A stretch of 64,000 nucleotides of DNA from Deinococcus psychrotolerans (lineage in GTDB: Bacteria; Deinococcota; Deinococci; Deinococcales; Deinococcaceae), in assembly GCF_003860465.1 (NCBI RefSeq), contig NZ_CP034183.1:2720073-2784072 (forward strand), read 5' to 3'. The number at the start of each line of letters is the position of its first letter. Within the stretch, counting starts at the first letter, position 1. This document shows positions 51,696 through 61,098 of the stretch, piece by piece. Both the position numbers and the translations under genes were made by a program. The notes beneath the pieces were generated by a model that was not told the origin of the DNA, ran no database searches, and was given only the letters and a program-made list of their open reading frames with translations.

Positions 51696-53428
51696 AGTAC
51701 ACCGTCGTTATCGAGCAGGCTGTGCCGGAAGACGCCTTGCCGCAGCTCCAACAGCTCCTTTCCGAGCGTTTTCACCTTTCTGCCGACCAAGCCCGCAAGC
51801 TCGCTTCACGCCGGGGCGGACGCCTGATGAAGCCGACCGGCAAAGAGCGGGCCAGCGTGCTGCTGGGTATTTTTCAGGAAGTCGGGGCCAAAGTGCGCCT
51901 CGAACAAGTGTCCGACACCGATGAAGCGGCGCTGCCGACTGCTCCAACCCGCAGCGCTCCCGTGGTGATGCCGCTGGAAAACCGCAGGGGCGATCTTCAC
52001 GCCACAGAGTTCGGACAGGTGGTGGCGCGTGAGCAAAGCGTGGCCACTTTAGCCGCGCCGGTGATAATGGCCAGTGCGCCGAGCAGCCCGGTCAGCCCGC
52101 CGGCTGTTTCTCCCCCTGCACCCGCAGGCGACGATTTTTGGAATGAACTCTCAGCCCCCGTGCTTAAGGCTGACGGGCAAGGTGGCGTGCCTATGGCCGC
52201 CCCAACCTCCAGTGGTCTGATGGGCGGCAGCACAGATGATGGCTTGTTTTTGCCGGATGTCGGCAGCTTGCCGCCCACCCCCAGCGCTCCCCAACTGACC
52301 AAAACGTCCGCTCCATCAGACGACGACCTGTTCGCACCGGAAGGTTTACAACGACCGGGCCGCCCAGCGGCTGCCGCAGGAGCGCAGGGCGGCGTGTCCA
52401 GCGACGCCGACAGTTGGTCGGATTTTGCCGGATCGCTGACCATGACCGACGTGGTGACGGCCCCCAAAACGGCCCAAACCGTGCCTGAACTGATTTTGAC
52501 GCCGGAGCCGGAGCGTCAGGTGGGCCGCCGCCAGCCGCTCTCGCGCCGCTTGACGATCGCTTCGGTGACGCCGCTGGCGGTCTATACCCTGCTGACGCTG
52601 ACCACGCTGGGCTTGGTGCTCAACGCTTCCCAGCGCTCACTGATCTCCAACAGCGCCGCGACCATCGCCGCCGCCGTGGGTTCGGTGCTCAACACCACCG
52701 ATCAAAACACCGTCAACCAGCAGCTCGGCACCTTGCTCAACCGTGAATCGGTGGGCTTCGTACAAGTGGAACTGCCCGACGGCACTACCTTTTTTCGCAG
52801 CCAAGCGCCGGGCTTAGACGCAGTGTTGGGCGAACGGGTCGGCACCTGGGTCAAGTCCAATCCCAGCAGCGGCGTGTTTGTGCAAAGTCAAACTCCCGCT
52901 CAGCTGTACAACGACCAGCTTCAGCAGCTCGTCAGCGTGGGCGCTCAGGACTCCGAACCCGCCGCCGCCCTCAAGCGGGCCATTGCCAGTTCCGAGAACC
53001 AAAGCATCGTCAACCGCAACTTTCAAGTCGAGCGCATCGGGGTGTATGCCCGCCCAGACGGCACCCGTGAAACCAAATCAGCCACTGCCAAGATCACCGG
53101 CACCAACACCTTGCTTTACCGCATCGCCGTCGGCGTGCCGATCGACTCGGCCAACGCTCAACTCCGCAACACCTTGCTGGCGCTGCTGCTGGCGGGCTTA
53201 GCTGCTATGCTGATCGGCGCGGCTCTGGCTGCCCGCGCCGCACGCCGCATCGTCGAGCCGATTGAGCGCCTCGTGAAAGCGGCAGACGCCATCAGCCTCG
53301 GCGACCTTAGCCAGTCGGTGAAGGCCGAGGCCAACGATGAGGTGGGCGACCTCGCGCAGGCCCTCGAACGGATGCGCCTGAGTCTTGACGCGGCGATGGA
53401 GCGTCTCCGCAAGCGCCGTAAGGTGTAA
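51692..53428 (+). CDS. Two-TM HAMP-domain protein with an N-terminal L7/L12-CTD-like domain
   Basis: A 578-residue membrane protein. Residues 1-70 follow the pattern of the ribosomal L7/L12 C-terminal fold ('ADQARKLASRRGGRLMKP', 'FQEVGAKVRLEQV'). A long Pro/Ala/Ser linker runs to about 280. TM1 ('TPLAVYTLLTLTTLGLVL'), an external domain of about 180 residues, TM2 ('LLALLLAGLAAMLIGAALAA') and a HAMP domain ('RRIVEPIERLVKAADAISLG') ending 'MERLRKRRKV' follow. There is no kinase, cyclase or methyl-accepting output domain after HAMP, so the output must be the N-terminal cytosolic part or a partner. AGGAG precedes the ATG. Confidence 0.8.
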   Translation: MKYTVVIEQAVPEDALPQLQQLLSERFHLSADQARKLASRRGGRLMKPTGKERASVLLGIFQEVGAKVRLEQVSDTDEAALPTAPTRSAPVVMPLENRRGDLHATEFGQVVAREQSVATLAAPVIMASAPSSPVSPPAVSPPAPAGDDFWNELSAPVLKADGQGGVPMAAPTSSGLMGGSTDDGLFLPDVGSLPPTPSAPQLTKTSAPSDDDLFAPEGLQRPGRPAAAAGAQGGVSSDADSWSDFAGSLTMTDVVTAPKTAQTVPELILTPEPERQVGRRQPLSRRLTIASVTPLAVYTLLTLTTLGLVLNASQRSLISNSAATIAAAVGSVLNTTDQNTVNQQLGTLLNRESVGFVQVELPDGTTFFRSQAPGLDAVLGERVGTWVKSNPSSGVFVQSQTPAQLYNDQLQQLVSVGAQDSEPAAALKRAIASSENQSIVNRNFQVERIGVYARPDGTRETKSATAKITGTNTLLYRIAVGVPIDSANAQLRNTLLALLLAGLAAMLIGAALAARAARRIVEPIERLVKAADAISLGDLSQSVKAEANDEVGDLAQALERMRLSLDAAMERLRKRRKV

Positions 53429-53439
53429 ACCAATACTCA

Positions 53440-53480
53440 AAAACGGGAAGCAGGCCTCAACTCGGCTTGCTTCCCGTTTT
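53440..53480 (+). terminator. Terminator of the HAMP-protein operon
   Basis: AAAACGGGAAGCA pairs with TGCTTCCCGTTTT (13 bp); GTCTGTATTT follows. It begins 12 nt after the stop. Confidence 0.85.
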
Positions 53481-53538
53481 GTCTGTATTTGCAGCAAAAT
53501 AAGCCCAGCAAGTACGCAAATACCTTACCTGGGTGCGC

Positions 53539-53544
53539 TAGAAT
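53539..53544 (+). promoter_or_regulatory. -10 box TAGAAT, leaderless polA mRNA
   Basis: TAGAAT, 6 nt, then ATG 53551; no ribosome-binding site. Confidence 0.6.
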
Positions 53545-53550
53545 GACTTC

Positions 53551-56223
53551 ATGACGCCCCCGCCCGACACCGCCGTGCTGATCGACGGGCACGCCCTCGC
53601 CTTTCGCTCTTACTTTGCATTGCCGCCGCTGACCAGTAAAAGCGGCGAGCCGACCCACGCCATTTTGGGCTTTATGCGCCAGATCACCCGCTTGATGCGG
53701 CAAAAGAGCAACCAGGTCATCGTGGTCTTCGATCCGCCGGTCAAGACGTTTCGCCACGAGCAATACGAAGATTACAAAGCGGGCCGCGCCGAAATTCCTG
53801 CCGATTTGCCCGCCCAGATCAACCGGATTCGGGCCATCGTGGACGCCATCGGCTTGCCGCGCTTGGAGGTTGGCGGCTACGAGGCCGACGACGTAATCGG
53901 CACATTGGCCAAAAAAGCCGAGGCCCACGGCATGAACGCGGTGATCGTCACCTCTGACCGCGACAGCTACCAGTTGCTGACCGAGCGTGTCAAAGTGCTG
54001 ACCAGTGATTTCAAGTTGTTTGGCCCCAAGGATGTGCTGGAAAAATACGGCGTCAGCGTCGAGCAGTGGGTGGACTACCGCTCGCTGACCGGCGACGCCA
54101 GCGACAATATTCCCGGCGCAAAAGGCATCGGCCCCAAGACAGCGGCCAAGCTGCTGCAAGAACACGGCAGCCTCGATGAGGTGATCGCCCGTGCCCAGGA
54201 CGGCAGCTTAGAGCCCAAAGGCACCCGCGAAAAGATTTTATCGAGCCTAGAGAACGTCTACAAAAGCCGCGATCTGTCGTGTATGGTCACGGATTTGCCG
54301 CTTGAGATCGAAATGGCGACTCACGTAGGCGCAGGTGATCCGGCGGCCCTGGACGCGCTGCTGAGCGAACTCGATCTGGGCAGTGTCCGCAAAGACCTCG
54401 GAGCGCTGCGCGGGCCCAGCGGAGTCGCCGCCGAGCCAGAACCCGAACCCGAAAGTCTGGCCCGCGAGGTGCCGAACGGCGAGTGGCGCACCCCGGTGGC
54501 GGGCGTGATGTGGGGCTACGTGCTCTCACGCGAAGATGACCTGACAGCGGAGTTGCTGGGAGCCGCCACCGCCGACGGCGAAATCACCCGCACCGCGCCG
54601 CTGGAGTTCGAGCCGGTCGAAGAGGAAGCACCTGAAGCCACTTCGCCGCCCGAAGAAGCGCTTTTTGAGGAAGCGGCCAGCGGGAAGAAGACCAAATCGA
54701 AAGCCAAAGTCAAACCCAAACCCGAACCGCTCGGCCATGTGGACGAATCGCAGTTCGTAGGCCAGCGCGAGGTCAATGCGGCGGGGGCCAAGGCGCTGGC
54801 CACCCACCTGCAAGTGCGCGGCCTTAAAGTCGAACCCGGCGACGATCCGCTGCTGCTGGCTTACCTGCTCGACCCCAACAACACCGCCATGCCTGCCGTA
54901 GCCCAGCGCTACCTGCATGCGCCGTGGCCCAGCGACGCGGCCAGCCGGGCGGCTCTGAGCAGCCAACTCTGGGACTTGCTGTTGCCGCAGCTCGACGAGG
55001 CCCGCCTCAAGCTGTATCACGACATCGAAAAGCCGCTGGCACGGGTGCTGGCCCGGATGGAAGTGCGCGGCGTCAAGCTCGATAGCGCGTACCTGCGCGG
55101 GCTCAGCGAGTCGATGGGCGCACGCATTCAGACCCTTGAGGCCGAGATTCACCAGCACGCGGGACGGGTCTTTTCGGTCAGCAGCCGCGACCAGCTCGAA
55201 GCGGTGCTGTACGACGAGCTTCAGCTCAGCACGGGCCGCAAAACCAAGCTGACCGGCAAGCGCTCCACCGCTGTGGCTGCCCTTGAGCCGCTGATCGACG
55301 AACACCCGATTATTCCGGCGCTCCTCGAATACCGCGAACTCTCCAAGCTGCGCGGCACTTACCTCGACCCGCTGCCGAACCTGGTCAATCCGCGCACCGA
55401 GCGGCTCCACACCACCTTCGCCCAGACCATCGCGGCCACCGGCAGGCTCAGCAGCCTCAATCCCAACCTCCAAAACATCCCGATTCGCTCGGCGGTGGGG
55501 CGCGAAATCCGCAAGGGCTTCATTGCCGATCAGGGCTTTACCTTGCTCAGCGCCGATTACTCGCAGATCGAGCTGCGCCTCCTGGCGCACATGTCCGGCG
55601 ATTTGCTGATGCAAGAAGCCTTCAACACCGGGGCCGACATTCACCGCCGCACCGCCTCGCAGGTGCTGGGCGTGGACGAAAACAATGTCAGTGCCGATCA
55701 GCGCCGCGCCGCCAAAACGGTGAACTTCGGGGTGCTCTACGGCATGAGCGCTCACCGCCTCAGCCGAGATATGAATATTCCGTATGCCGATGCCAGCGGC
55801 TTTATCGAGCGCTATTTTGAAACGTATCCGGGTATTCGTGGCTACATTGACCGCACCCTGGCCGATGGCCGCGAGAAGGGCTATGTGGAAACCCTGTACG
55901 GGCGGCGTCGCTACGTGCCGGAACTGCTGAGCGGCAACCGCAACGTGCGTGAGGCGGGTGAGCGGCTGGCCTACAACATGCCGATTCAGGGCACCGCCGC
56001 CGACATCATCAAAATCGCCATGATCGAACTCGACCCGCTGCTGATGGACTTGGGGGCGCGAATGCTGCTGCAAGTTCATGACGAATTGCTGGTCGAAGCG
56101 CCGATTGACAAGGCCGACGAGATCGCCGAACTGATCAGAAGCACCATGATGAATGCCGCCAAGCTGAGCGTGCCGCTGAATGTGGAAGTCGGGCGCGGGC
56201 CGGATTGGTTCGATACCAAGTAA
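53551..56223 (+). CDS. polA: DNA polymerase I
   Basis: An 890-residue repair and Okazaki-fragment polymerase. The 5'-nuclease domain ('AVLIDGHALAFRSYFALP', 'GYEADDVIGTLAKKAE', 'VTSDRDSYQLL', 'GDASDNIPGAKGIGPKTA') is followed by a middle domain that aligns with Taq ('VMWGYVLSREDDLTAELLG') and lacks the acidic 3'-5' exonuclease residues. A Glu/Lys-rich insert (about 350-395) interrupts this middle domain. The polymerase domain is intact: motif A 'LLSADYSQIELRLLAHMSG', O-helix 'RRAAKTVNFGVLYGMSAHRLS' parts and motif C 'MLLQVHDELLVEAP'. No proofreading is therefore expected. Monocistronic and probably leaderless. Confidence 0.97.
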   Translation: MTPPPDTAVLIDGHALAFRSYFALPPLTSKSGEPTHAILGFMRQITRLMRQKSNQVIVVFDPPVKTFRHEQYEDYKAGRAEIPADLPAQINRIRAIVDAIGLPRLEVGGYEADDVIGTLAKKAEAHGMNAVIVTSDRDSYQLLTERVKVLTSDFKLFGPKDVLEKYGVSVEQWVDYRSLTGDASDNIPGAKGIGPKTAAKLLQEHGSLDEVIARAQDGSLEPKGTREKILSSLENVYKSRDLSCMVTDLPLEIEMATHVGAGDPAALDALLSELDLGSVRKDLGALRGPSGVAAEPEPEPESLAREVPNGEWRTPVAGVMWGYVLSREDDLTAELLGAATADGEITRTAPLEFEPVEEEAPEATSPPEEALFEEAASGKKTKSKAKVKPKPEPLGHVDESQFVGQREVNAAGAKALATHLQVRGLKVEPGDDPLLLAYLLDPNNTAMPAVAQRYLHAPWPSDAASRAALSSQLWDLLLPQLDEARLKLYHDIEKPLARVLARMEVRGVKLDSAYLRGLSESMGARIQTLEAEIHQHAGRVFSVSSRDQLEAVLYDELQLSTGRKTKLTGKRSTAVAALEPLIDEHPIIPALLEYRELSKLRGTYLDPLPNLVNPRTERLHTTFAQTIAATGRLSSLNPNLQNIPIRSAVGREIRKGFIADQGFTLLSADYSQIELRLLAHMSGDLLMQEAFNTGADIHRRTASQVLGVDENNVSADQRRAAKTVNFGVLYGMSAHRLSRDMNIPYADASGFIERYFETYPGIRGYIDRTLADGREKGYVETLYGRRRYVPELLSGNRNVREAGERLAYNMPIQGTAADIIKIAMIELDPLLMDLGARMLLQVHDELLVEAPIDKADEIAELIRSTMMNAAKLSVPLNVEVGRGPDWFDTK

Positions 56224-56273
56224 CTGAGCGTGAGCTAGGCCGCTGACTGGGCAGGATATGTCAAGATCAGCAG

Positions 56274-56624
56274 ATGCATCTCATTGCCCTGATTTTGGTC
56301 GCACTGGTGGCTGTGGAACACCTCTACATCTTGGTACTGGAAATGTTTTTGTGGCGCACCGAGCGCACCCGGCGAACCTTTGGAGTCAGTGCCGAGCTGG
56401 CCGAACAGACCGTGACGATGGCGGGCAATCAAGGTCTCTACAACGGCTTTCTGGCTGTGGGTTTGATCTGGGGTTTGATCGGTCAACGTCAAGACGTGAT
56501 GACGTTTTTCCTGATCTGCGTCATCGTGGCGGGGCTGTACGGAGCCGCTACGGTCAGCCCGCGCATTGCTTTAATGCAGGCGCTTCCGGCAGGCTTGGCG
56601 TTGCTGGCCGTCTGGCTGACGTAA
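56274..56624 (+). CDS. DUF1304 family membrane protein
   Basis: A 116-residue four-helix membrane protein of DUF1304: 'LVALVAVEHLYILVLEMFLW', 'QTVTMAGNQGLYNGFLAVGL' and 'GLYGAATVSPRIALMQALPA' are the family signatures. Function unknown. It lies 50 nt after polA. A CAAGAT box 6 nt before the ATG could be a -10. Confidence 0.85.
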   Translation: MHLIALILVALVAVEHLYILVLEMFLWRTERTRRTFGVSAELAEQTVTMAGNQGLYNGFLAVGLIWGLIGQRQDVMTFFLICVIVAGLYGAATVSPRIALMQALPAGLALLAVWLT

Positions 56625-56735
56625 AGTCATACCAAAAAAGACCCGCCGAAGCGGGGGGCGGTGCTGGCAACCCCAAGCGGGACAGAGCCAGCACCATCAA
56701 AGTGTGCTGGCGAATGGGTCAGCCCAATTCTCCCC

Positions 56736-57449
56736 TCAGCCCTTGTACAAAATCCGCCCACACGAGGGGCATTTCACCGGAGGCAGTTTGCCGCCAGCGG
56801 CCCGCTGCTGGATGTTGACCGGCAGTTGCACGTTGCAGCCTTGGCAGCGGCCTGCCGTGTACGACACGATGCCGATGCCTTTTTTACCTTTGCGAATCAG
56901 CTCGTATTCCTTGACGAGGCGCGGCTCGGTGCGGCCCACGATCTCGGCCCGCTCGGCCCGCATGCCCTCGCCCTGAGCGCGTAAGTCTTCGACGCGGGCG
57001 TCGTCGGTTTCTTCCAAGCTGCTCAGGTTGGGGCGCATGGCCCTGAGTTCGCCGCGCAGGCCGCTGGCTTTTTCGCGCAAACTGGTTTGCTGAATCTGCA
57101 CAGGCTCTAAGGCTTCCTCGTAGTCCGAGACCCGCTCCGAAAGCTGCAAAATGACGCTTTCAAACTGTGACTGCAATTTGGCGTTGGTGGCGTTGCGGTC
57201 TTGCTCGGCTCTGTTGCGGGCCACCTGTTCGCGGCTGCTGGCCAGATCAAGCTCAAGTTGTCTGGCCTGACGGTCTACTTTTTCCAGCTCGATTTCAGTG
57301 TCTTCGAGTTGGTTGTTGATCTTGGCTTGCTCCAGGCGTGCGGCCCGCAAGTCGTCTGAAATACTGCCTTCCTCAAGGCGCAGGCGGTCGAGTTCGAGGT
57401 CAAGGCCCTGCACACGGTAAAGCTGTTCCAGTTGTCCGCTTTCGCTCAT
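56736..57449 (-). CDS. C4-type zinc-ribbon coiled-coil protein (DUF164 / zf-RING_7)
   Basis: A 237-residue protein: residues 1-190 are a long alpha-helical coiled coil with heptads ('LYRVQGLDLELDRLRLEEG', 'QLEDTEIELEKVDRQARQLE'), the C-terminus a zinc ribbon 'RCQGCNVQLPVNIQQ' and 'VKCPSCGRILY' (CxxC...CxxC). This is the widely conserved YbgI-neighbour/DUF164 family, which may bind nucleic acid or act in envelope processes; function is not firmly known. Start ATG 57449 is supported by a TAGACT box 7 nt upstream; the longer frame to 57632 is ignored. Confidence 0.9.
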   Translation of the reverse strand: MSESGQLEQLYRVQGLDLELDRLRLEEGSISDDLRAARLEQAKINNQLEDTEIELEKVDRQARQLELDLASSREQVARNRAEQDRNATNAKLQSQFESVILQLSERVSDYEEALEPVQIQQTSLREKASGLRGELRAMRPNLSSLEETDDARVEDLRAQGEGMRAERAEIVGRTEPRLVKEYELIRKGKKGIGIVSYTAGRCQGCNVQLPVNIQQRAAGGKLPPVKCPSCGRILYKG

Positions 57450-57456
57450 CGCCTTC

Positions 57457-57462
57457 AGTCTA
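57457..57462 (-). promoter_or_regulatory. -10 box TAGACT, leaderless zinc-ribbon gene
   Basis: TAGACT on the minus strand, 7 nt before ATG 57449. Confidence 0.55.
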
Positions 57463-57505
57463 ACCCCATGTGAGCCGCTTGGGGGCTTGGTCAGCGGCGC
57501 AGTGC

Positions 57506-58198
57506 TCAGCCGCTGCTCTCCACGCCCAGCCGTGGACACAAGCTCAGCAGCGTGCAGGACGAGCAAAGGGGTCTGCGGGCCAGGCAGACGCGCCGCCCGT
57601 GCAAAATCAGGGCGTGATGTAAAAAGATCCACGAATCTTGCGGGAAGAGTGCCTGAAGGTCGAGCTCCACTTTGTCGGGGTTCATCTGTTCGCTCAGGCC
57701 CAGTCGCCGCGCGAGCCGCCCCACGTGGGTATCTACCGCGATGGCCGCCATCCCGTAGGCGTTGCTCAGCACCACATTGGCAGTTTTGCGTCCCGCGCCT
57801 GGCAAAGCCACCACCGCCGCGAAATCGTTGGGTACCTCTCCGCCGTGCCGCTCCAAAAGGAGGCCAGAGAGGGCCACCAGATTTTTGGCTTTGTTGCGGT
57901 AGAGGCCAATGCTTTTAATCAGGGCTTCCACCGCTTCCACGGATGCGGCGCTCATGGCCTGCGCGTCGGGGTAAGCGGCAAAGAGGGCGGGCGTGGCGGC
58001 GTTCACGCTTTTGTCGGTGGCCTGCGCTGAGAGCACGGTGGCGATGAGGAGTTCAAACGGGCTTTGGTACTCAAGTTCGGTGCGGGCGTCGGGGTAGGCA
58101 GCCTGCAGGCCACTGAGGACACCCTCGGCGCGGCGTTTGAGGGCGGTGGGCGGGCGCGGACGAGAAGCTTTGGCGGGCGTTTTGGCAGCGGGAGACAC
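57506..58198 (-). CDS. nth: Endonuclease III (DNA glycosylase/AP lyase)
   Basis: A 230-residue base-excision repair enzyme for oxidised pyrimidines. Helix-hairpin-helix 'VVALPGAGRKTANVVL' with the catalytic lysine, 'IAVDTHVGRLARRLGL' with the catalytic aspartate, and a [4Fe-4S] loop 'CLARRPLCSSCTLLSLC' (C-x6-C-x2-C-x5-C) are all present. The N-terminal 25 residues are basic. Start is GTG 58198 with a TAAGCT box 6 nt upstream. Deinococcus often has several endonuclease III paralogues; which one this is cannot be told. Confidence 0.95.
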   Translation of the reverse strand: MSPAAKTPAKASRPRPPTALKRRAEGVLSGLQAAYPDARTELEYQSPFELLIATVLSAQATDKSVNAATPALFAAYPDAQAMSAASVEAVEALIKSIGLYRNKAKNLVALSGLLLERHGGEVPNDFAAVVALPGAGRKTANVVLSNAYGMAAIAVDTHVGRLARRLGLSEQMNPDKVELDLQALFPQDSWIFLHHALILHGRRVCLARRPLCSSCTLLSLCPRLGVESSG

Positions 58199-58204
58199 GC
58201 CCTT

Positions 58205-58210
58205 AGCTTA
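58205..58210 (-). promoter_or_regulatory. -10 box TAAGCT, leaderless nth mRNA
   Basis: TAAGCT on the minus strand, 6 nt before GTG 58198. Confidence 0.5.
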
Positions 58211-58265
58211 GCCAACTTCACGCTTTACTTACCCATTACTTAAATGCACTAAGCTGACCGGCGAT

Positions 58266-59093
58266 ATGGACTGGCTTTATAGCGTCATTCTCGGCATCGT
58301 CGAAGGTCTCACCGAATTCCTTCCCGTTTCTTCCACCGGCCACCTGATCGTGGCGGGCGACCTCCTGCGCGTGCCCTGGCAAAAAAATGTGCTCGACACC
58401 TTTGAAGTGGTGATTCAGGGCGGAGCGATTTTGGCGGTGGTGGTGTATTACTGGCGCGACCTGGTGCGGCAGGCCAGCACCATCAACAAAGACGCGGGCG
58501 TACAGCGCTTGTGGCTGGGGATCGTGGTGGCCTGCATTCCCGCCGTGATTTTGGGCGCACTCTTCGGTAGCAAAATCAAGGCGCTGCTGTTTACCCCGAC
58601 CGTCGTGGCGTGGGCGCTGATCGTTGGCGGCGTGCTGATGTATTTCATCGAAATGCGCCCGCGCCCCGCCACCACCCACAAGCTGGAGAGCATCAGCTTG
58701 CCGCAGGCCATCACCGTGGGCGTGGTGCAGTGCTTGGCGCTGCTGTGGCCGGGCTTTTCGCGCTCGGCCAGCAGCATTCTCGGCGGGATGCTGACCGGTT
58801 TAGACCGCCCCACCGCCACCAAGTTCAGCTTCTACCTCGGTATTCCAGTGCTGGGCGGCGCGACCTTGCTGGATTTCGTCAAGCACAAGGACGACCTCGG
58901 CGCGGCGGGCCTGACCAACGTGGGCATCGGTTTTGTGGTCAGCTTTATCGTGGCGTATTTCGTGATCGGCTGGCTGCTGCGCTTTGTCAGCACCCACGAT
59001 TTCAAAGGGTTTGCCGTTTACCGCATCATCATCGGCGTCATTATTTTGGTGCTGATCTACTCGGGCGTCATCAACAATTTGAACAGAGCTTGA
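58266..59093 (+). CDS. uppP: Undecaprenyl-diphosphatase UppP (BacA)
   Basis: A 275-residue integral membrane phosphatase that recycles the C55 carrier lipid for peptidoglycan synthesis and gives bacitracin tolerance. The two signature loops are intact: 'GIVEGLTEFLPVSSTGHLI' with the catalytic Glu, and 'LLWPGFSRSASSILGGML' with the catalytic Ser/Arg. About eight TM segments. The gene is divergent from nth; a TAAGCT box lies 10 nt before the ATG. Confidence 0.96.
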   Translation: MDWLYSVILGIVEGLTEFLPVSSTGHLIVAGDLLRVPWQKNVLDTFEVVIQGGAILAVVVYYWRDLVRQASTINKDAGVQRLWLGIVVACIPAVILGALFGSKIKALLFTPTVVAWALIVGGVLMYFIEMRPRPATTHKLESISLPQAITVGVVQCLALLWPGFSRSASSILGGMLTGLDRPTATKFSFYLGIPVLGGATLLDFVKHKDDLGAAGLTNVGIGFVVSFIVAYFVIGWLLRFVSTHDFKGFAVYRIIIGVIILVLIYSGVINNLNRA

Positions 59094-59491
59094 GCGGGGC
59101 GTAACGCGCCAGCTTAAGCCAGAGGCTTTTTCTTGCCGGCCCCACCGCCTCTGACCCTTACCAACAACCAAGATGGCCCCCTGCTACTCGAAAAGTCGAG
59201 TGACAGCGCGGGCCATTGCTGTATAGAACAGCGTTTGGGGGAGTAGGCCATTTGCCGTGCGGGCGGCGCTGCACCACTTGGCCGCCCCAGCTGATACGAG
59301 ATTTCGGCGGCTTCATGACTTGGGACGGCTAAACGTTAGTCACTGCCGCGCTGAACTCGCCGCTGCACCTTAACCCAGAACAGCCTTACGTCTATGCGCT
59401 CAGCAGAGTTTGAGCACGGCTGGATTGCGTTTGCTGGCCGAATCGGACGGCCACACAGCAGGCGGGGGGCGGGGGCGCTATTCTAGTCGGC
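59094..59491. other. 398-bp region without a supported gene
   Basis: No ORF here has coding character. Only short inverted sequences are seen (for example ACTCGA-AAAG-TCGAGT at about 59187). The -10 box of the RNase gene lies at its right end. Confidence 0.5.
59479..59484 (+). promoter_or_regulatory. -10 box TATTCT, leaderless RNase mRNA
   Basis: TATTCT lies 7 nt before ATG 59492 with no ribosome-binding site. Confidence 0.5.
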
Positions 59492-59985
59492 ATGTTTGGC
59501 AGATTTCGGTTTGTGTCGTGGGCCGCTTCGGGCGCTGTGGCCCTGACGCTGATGTTGGGGGCCTGTTCACCGGCTGGTAAGGTCACTACAACGTCTGACA
59601 CGACCCAAACCACGACAAGGACTCCATCTCAGTCTGGCGCAACTCAAGTCCAGCCGACCCGCTCAGGGCGCGATCCCCAAAGCGGACTTCTCTTGATGGC
59701 CCGCTCGGCACTGCCGCCGGAAGGTCAGCGCACCCTCAGCTTGATCGGGCAGGGTGGGCCTGTGCCTCCGCAACACTGGCCGTACCAAAAAGACGGCGTG
59801 GTTTTTTCTAACCGTGAGCGCATTTTGCCCAAGCAGTCCAGCGGCTATTACCACGAATACACTGTGCCCACGCCCCAGTCGGCTGACCGGGGAGCGCGGC
59901 GGATCGTCTGCGGCCCACTGCGAAGCTTGGCTGCCGAATGCTATTACACTGCCGATCACTACGCCAGTTTCAAGAGGATTGCCCC

Positions 59986-59989
<4 letters not shown>
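59492..59989 (+). CDS. Lipoprotein guanyl-specific ribonuclease (RNase Sa/barnase superfamily)
   Basis: A 165-residue protein. The signal peptide ends in a lipobox ('LTLMLGACSPAG'), followed by a Thr/Ser/Gln linker and a microbial RNase domain of about 95 residues: 'LPPEGQRTLSLIGQGGPVP', 'DGVVFSNRERILPKQSSGYY' with the catalytic Glu, 'EYTVPTPQSADRGARRIVCG' with the catalytic Arg, and 'CYYTADHYASFKRI' with the catalytic His. The set matches RNase Sa (Glu54, Arg65, His85). The barstar-like gene overlaps it by 4 bp. It may be nutritional or antagonistic. Confidence 0.88.
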
Positions 59990-60372
<383 letters not shown>

Positions 60373-60418
60373 AGCGCTCAGGGCGTGCGGCCCCAGCACA
60401 CGGTGTGTCCAGACACGC

Positions 60419-60424
60419 TAGACT
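60419..60424 (+). promoter_or_regulatory. -10 box TAGACT, leaderless DUF4388 gene
   Basis: TAGACT, 6 nt, then ATG 60431; no ribosome-binding site. Confidence 0.6.
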
Positions 60425-60430
60425 GCCGGC

Positions 60431-60958
60431 ATGTTGCGGGGCAGTCTTTCTGAATTTCCTCTTCTGAACGTGTTACAGATGTTGACCAACAGTGGAGCGA
60501 GCGGCAAACTTCACGTCTCTCATCTGCGCGGCGGCGATTTGTGGTTGCAAGGCGGCGAAGTGGTGCACGCCTCGGCGCTGCTGCGTGAGGGCGACGACGC
60601 CCTTGATCTGCTGTCCTCGGTGGGCGGCGGCGATTTCACCTTTGAACCGGGCCAAACCGCGCCCAAGCAGACCGTCGAAACCCGCCGCACCGCTTTGCTG
60701 CGCCAGCTCAGTGTCAGCAGCGACGCTTGGCAAGAGTTGCTGCGCCTCTTTCCGCACTGGGACAGGCCGCTGACCTTTACCTCGCGCTGGACGGATCAGC
60801 AACCGGTGACCCGCGCCCAATTCCGCACCCTCAACTTGGTGGGCCGGGTGCCGCTGGGCGACTTGGTGGCCCAAAGCGACCTCTCTCCCCGCGCCACTTT
60901 AGAAGTGCTGCGCCCCTTTATCCAGTCGGGCTTGGTGGATTCGGGAGCGCAGCTTTAG
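60431..60958 (+). CDS. DUF4388 (PATAN-like) protein
   Basis: A 175-residue protein whose first 100 residues are a DUF4388/PATAN domain: 'LRGSLSEFPLLNVLQMLTNS', 'GASGKLHVSHLRGGDLWLQG' and 'GEVVHASALLREGDDALDLL'. The C-terminal 70 residues form a winged-helix-like part ('PLGDLVAQSDLSPRATLEVL'). Such proteins occur in bacterial signalling and motility systems; no partner genes are adjacent. The role here is not known. Confidence 0.83.
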   Translation: MLRGSLSEFPLLNVLQMLTNSGASGKLHVSHLRGGDLWLQGGEVVHASALLREGDDALDLLSSVGGGDFTFEPGQTAPKQTVETRRTALLRQLSVSSDAWQELLRLFPHWDRPLTFTSRWTDQQPVTRAQFRTLNLVGRVPLGDLVAQSDLSPRATLEVLRPFIQSGLVDSGAQL

Positions 60959-61054
60959 GTTGGGTTGTGGGAACGAGATCGCCGGACGTGGGCAAAGCAC
61001 TGAGAGAACAGGGGAGACGTGAACCTTGTTCTTTGTCTTTTGTGCTTAGCACGC

Positions 61055-61079
61055 GGAGCGGTTCGCCTTCAACCGCTCC
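61055..61079 (+). terminator. Terminator-like hairpin after the DUF4388 gene
   Basis: GGAGCGGTT pairs with AACCGCTCC (9 bp, 7-nt loop); CTTTTTC follows shortly after (61087-61093). Confidence 0.55.
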
Positions 61080-61098
61080 CACGCGCCTTTTTCAGGTG

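Noticed and set aside
56660..56695. Inverted repeat GGTGCTGGC/GCCAGCACC between DUF1304 and zinc-ribbon genes
   Set aside because: An 18-nt loop and no T-tract on either strand; possible but unsupported as a terminator.
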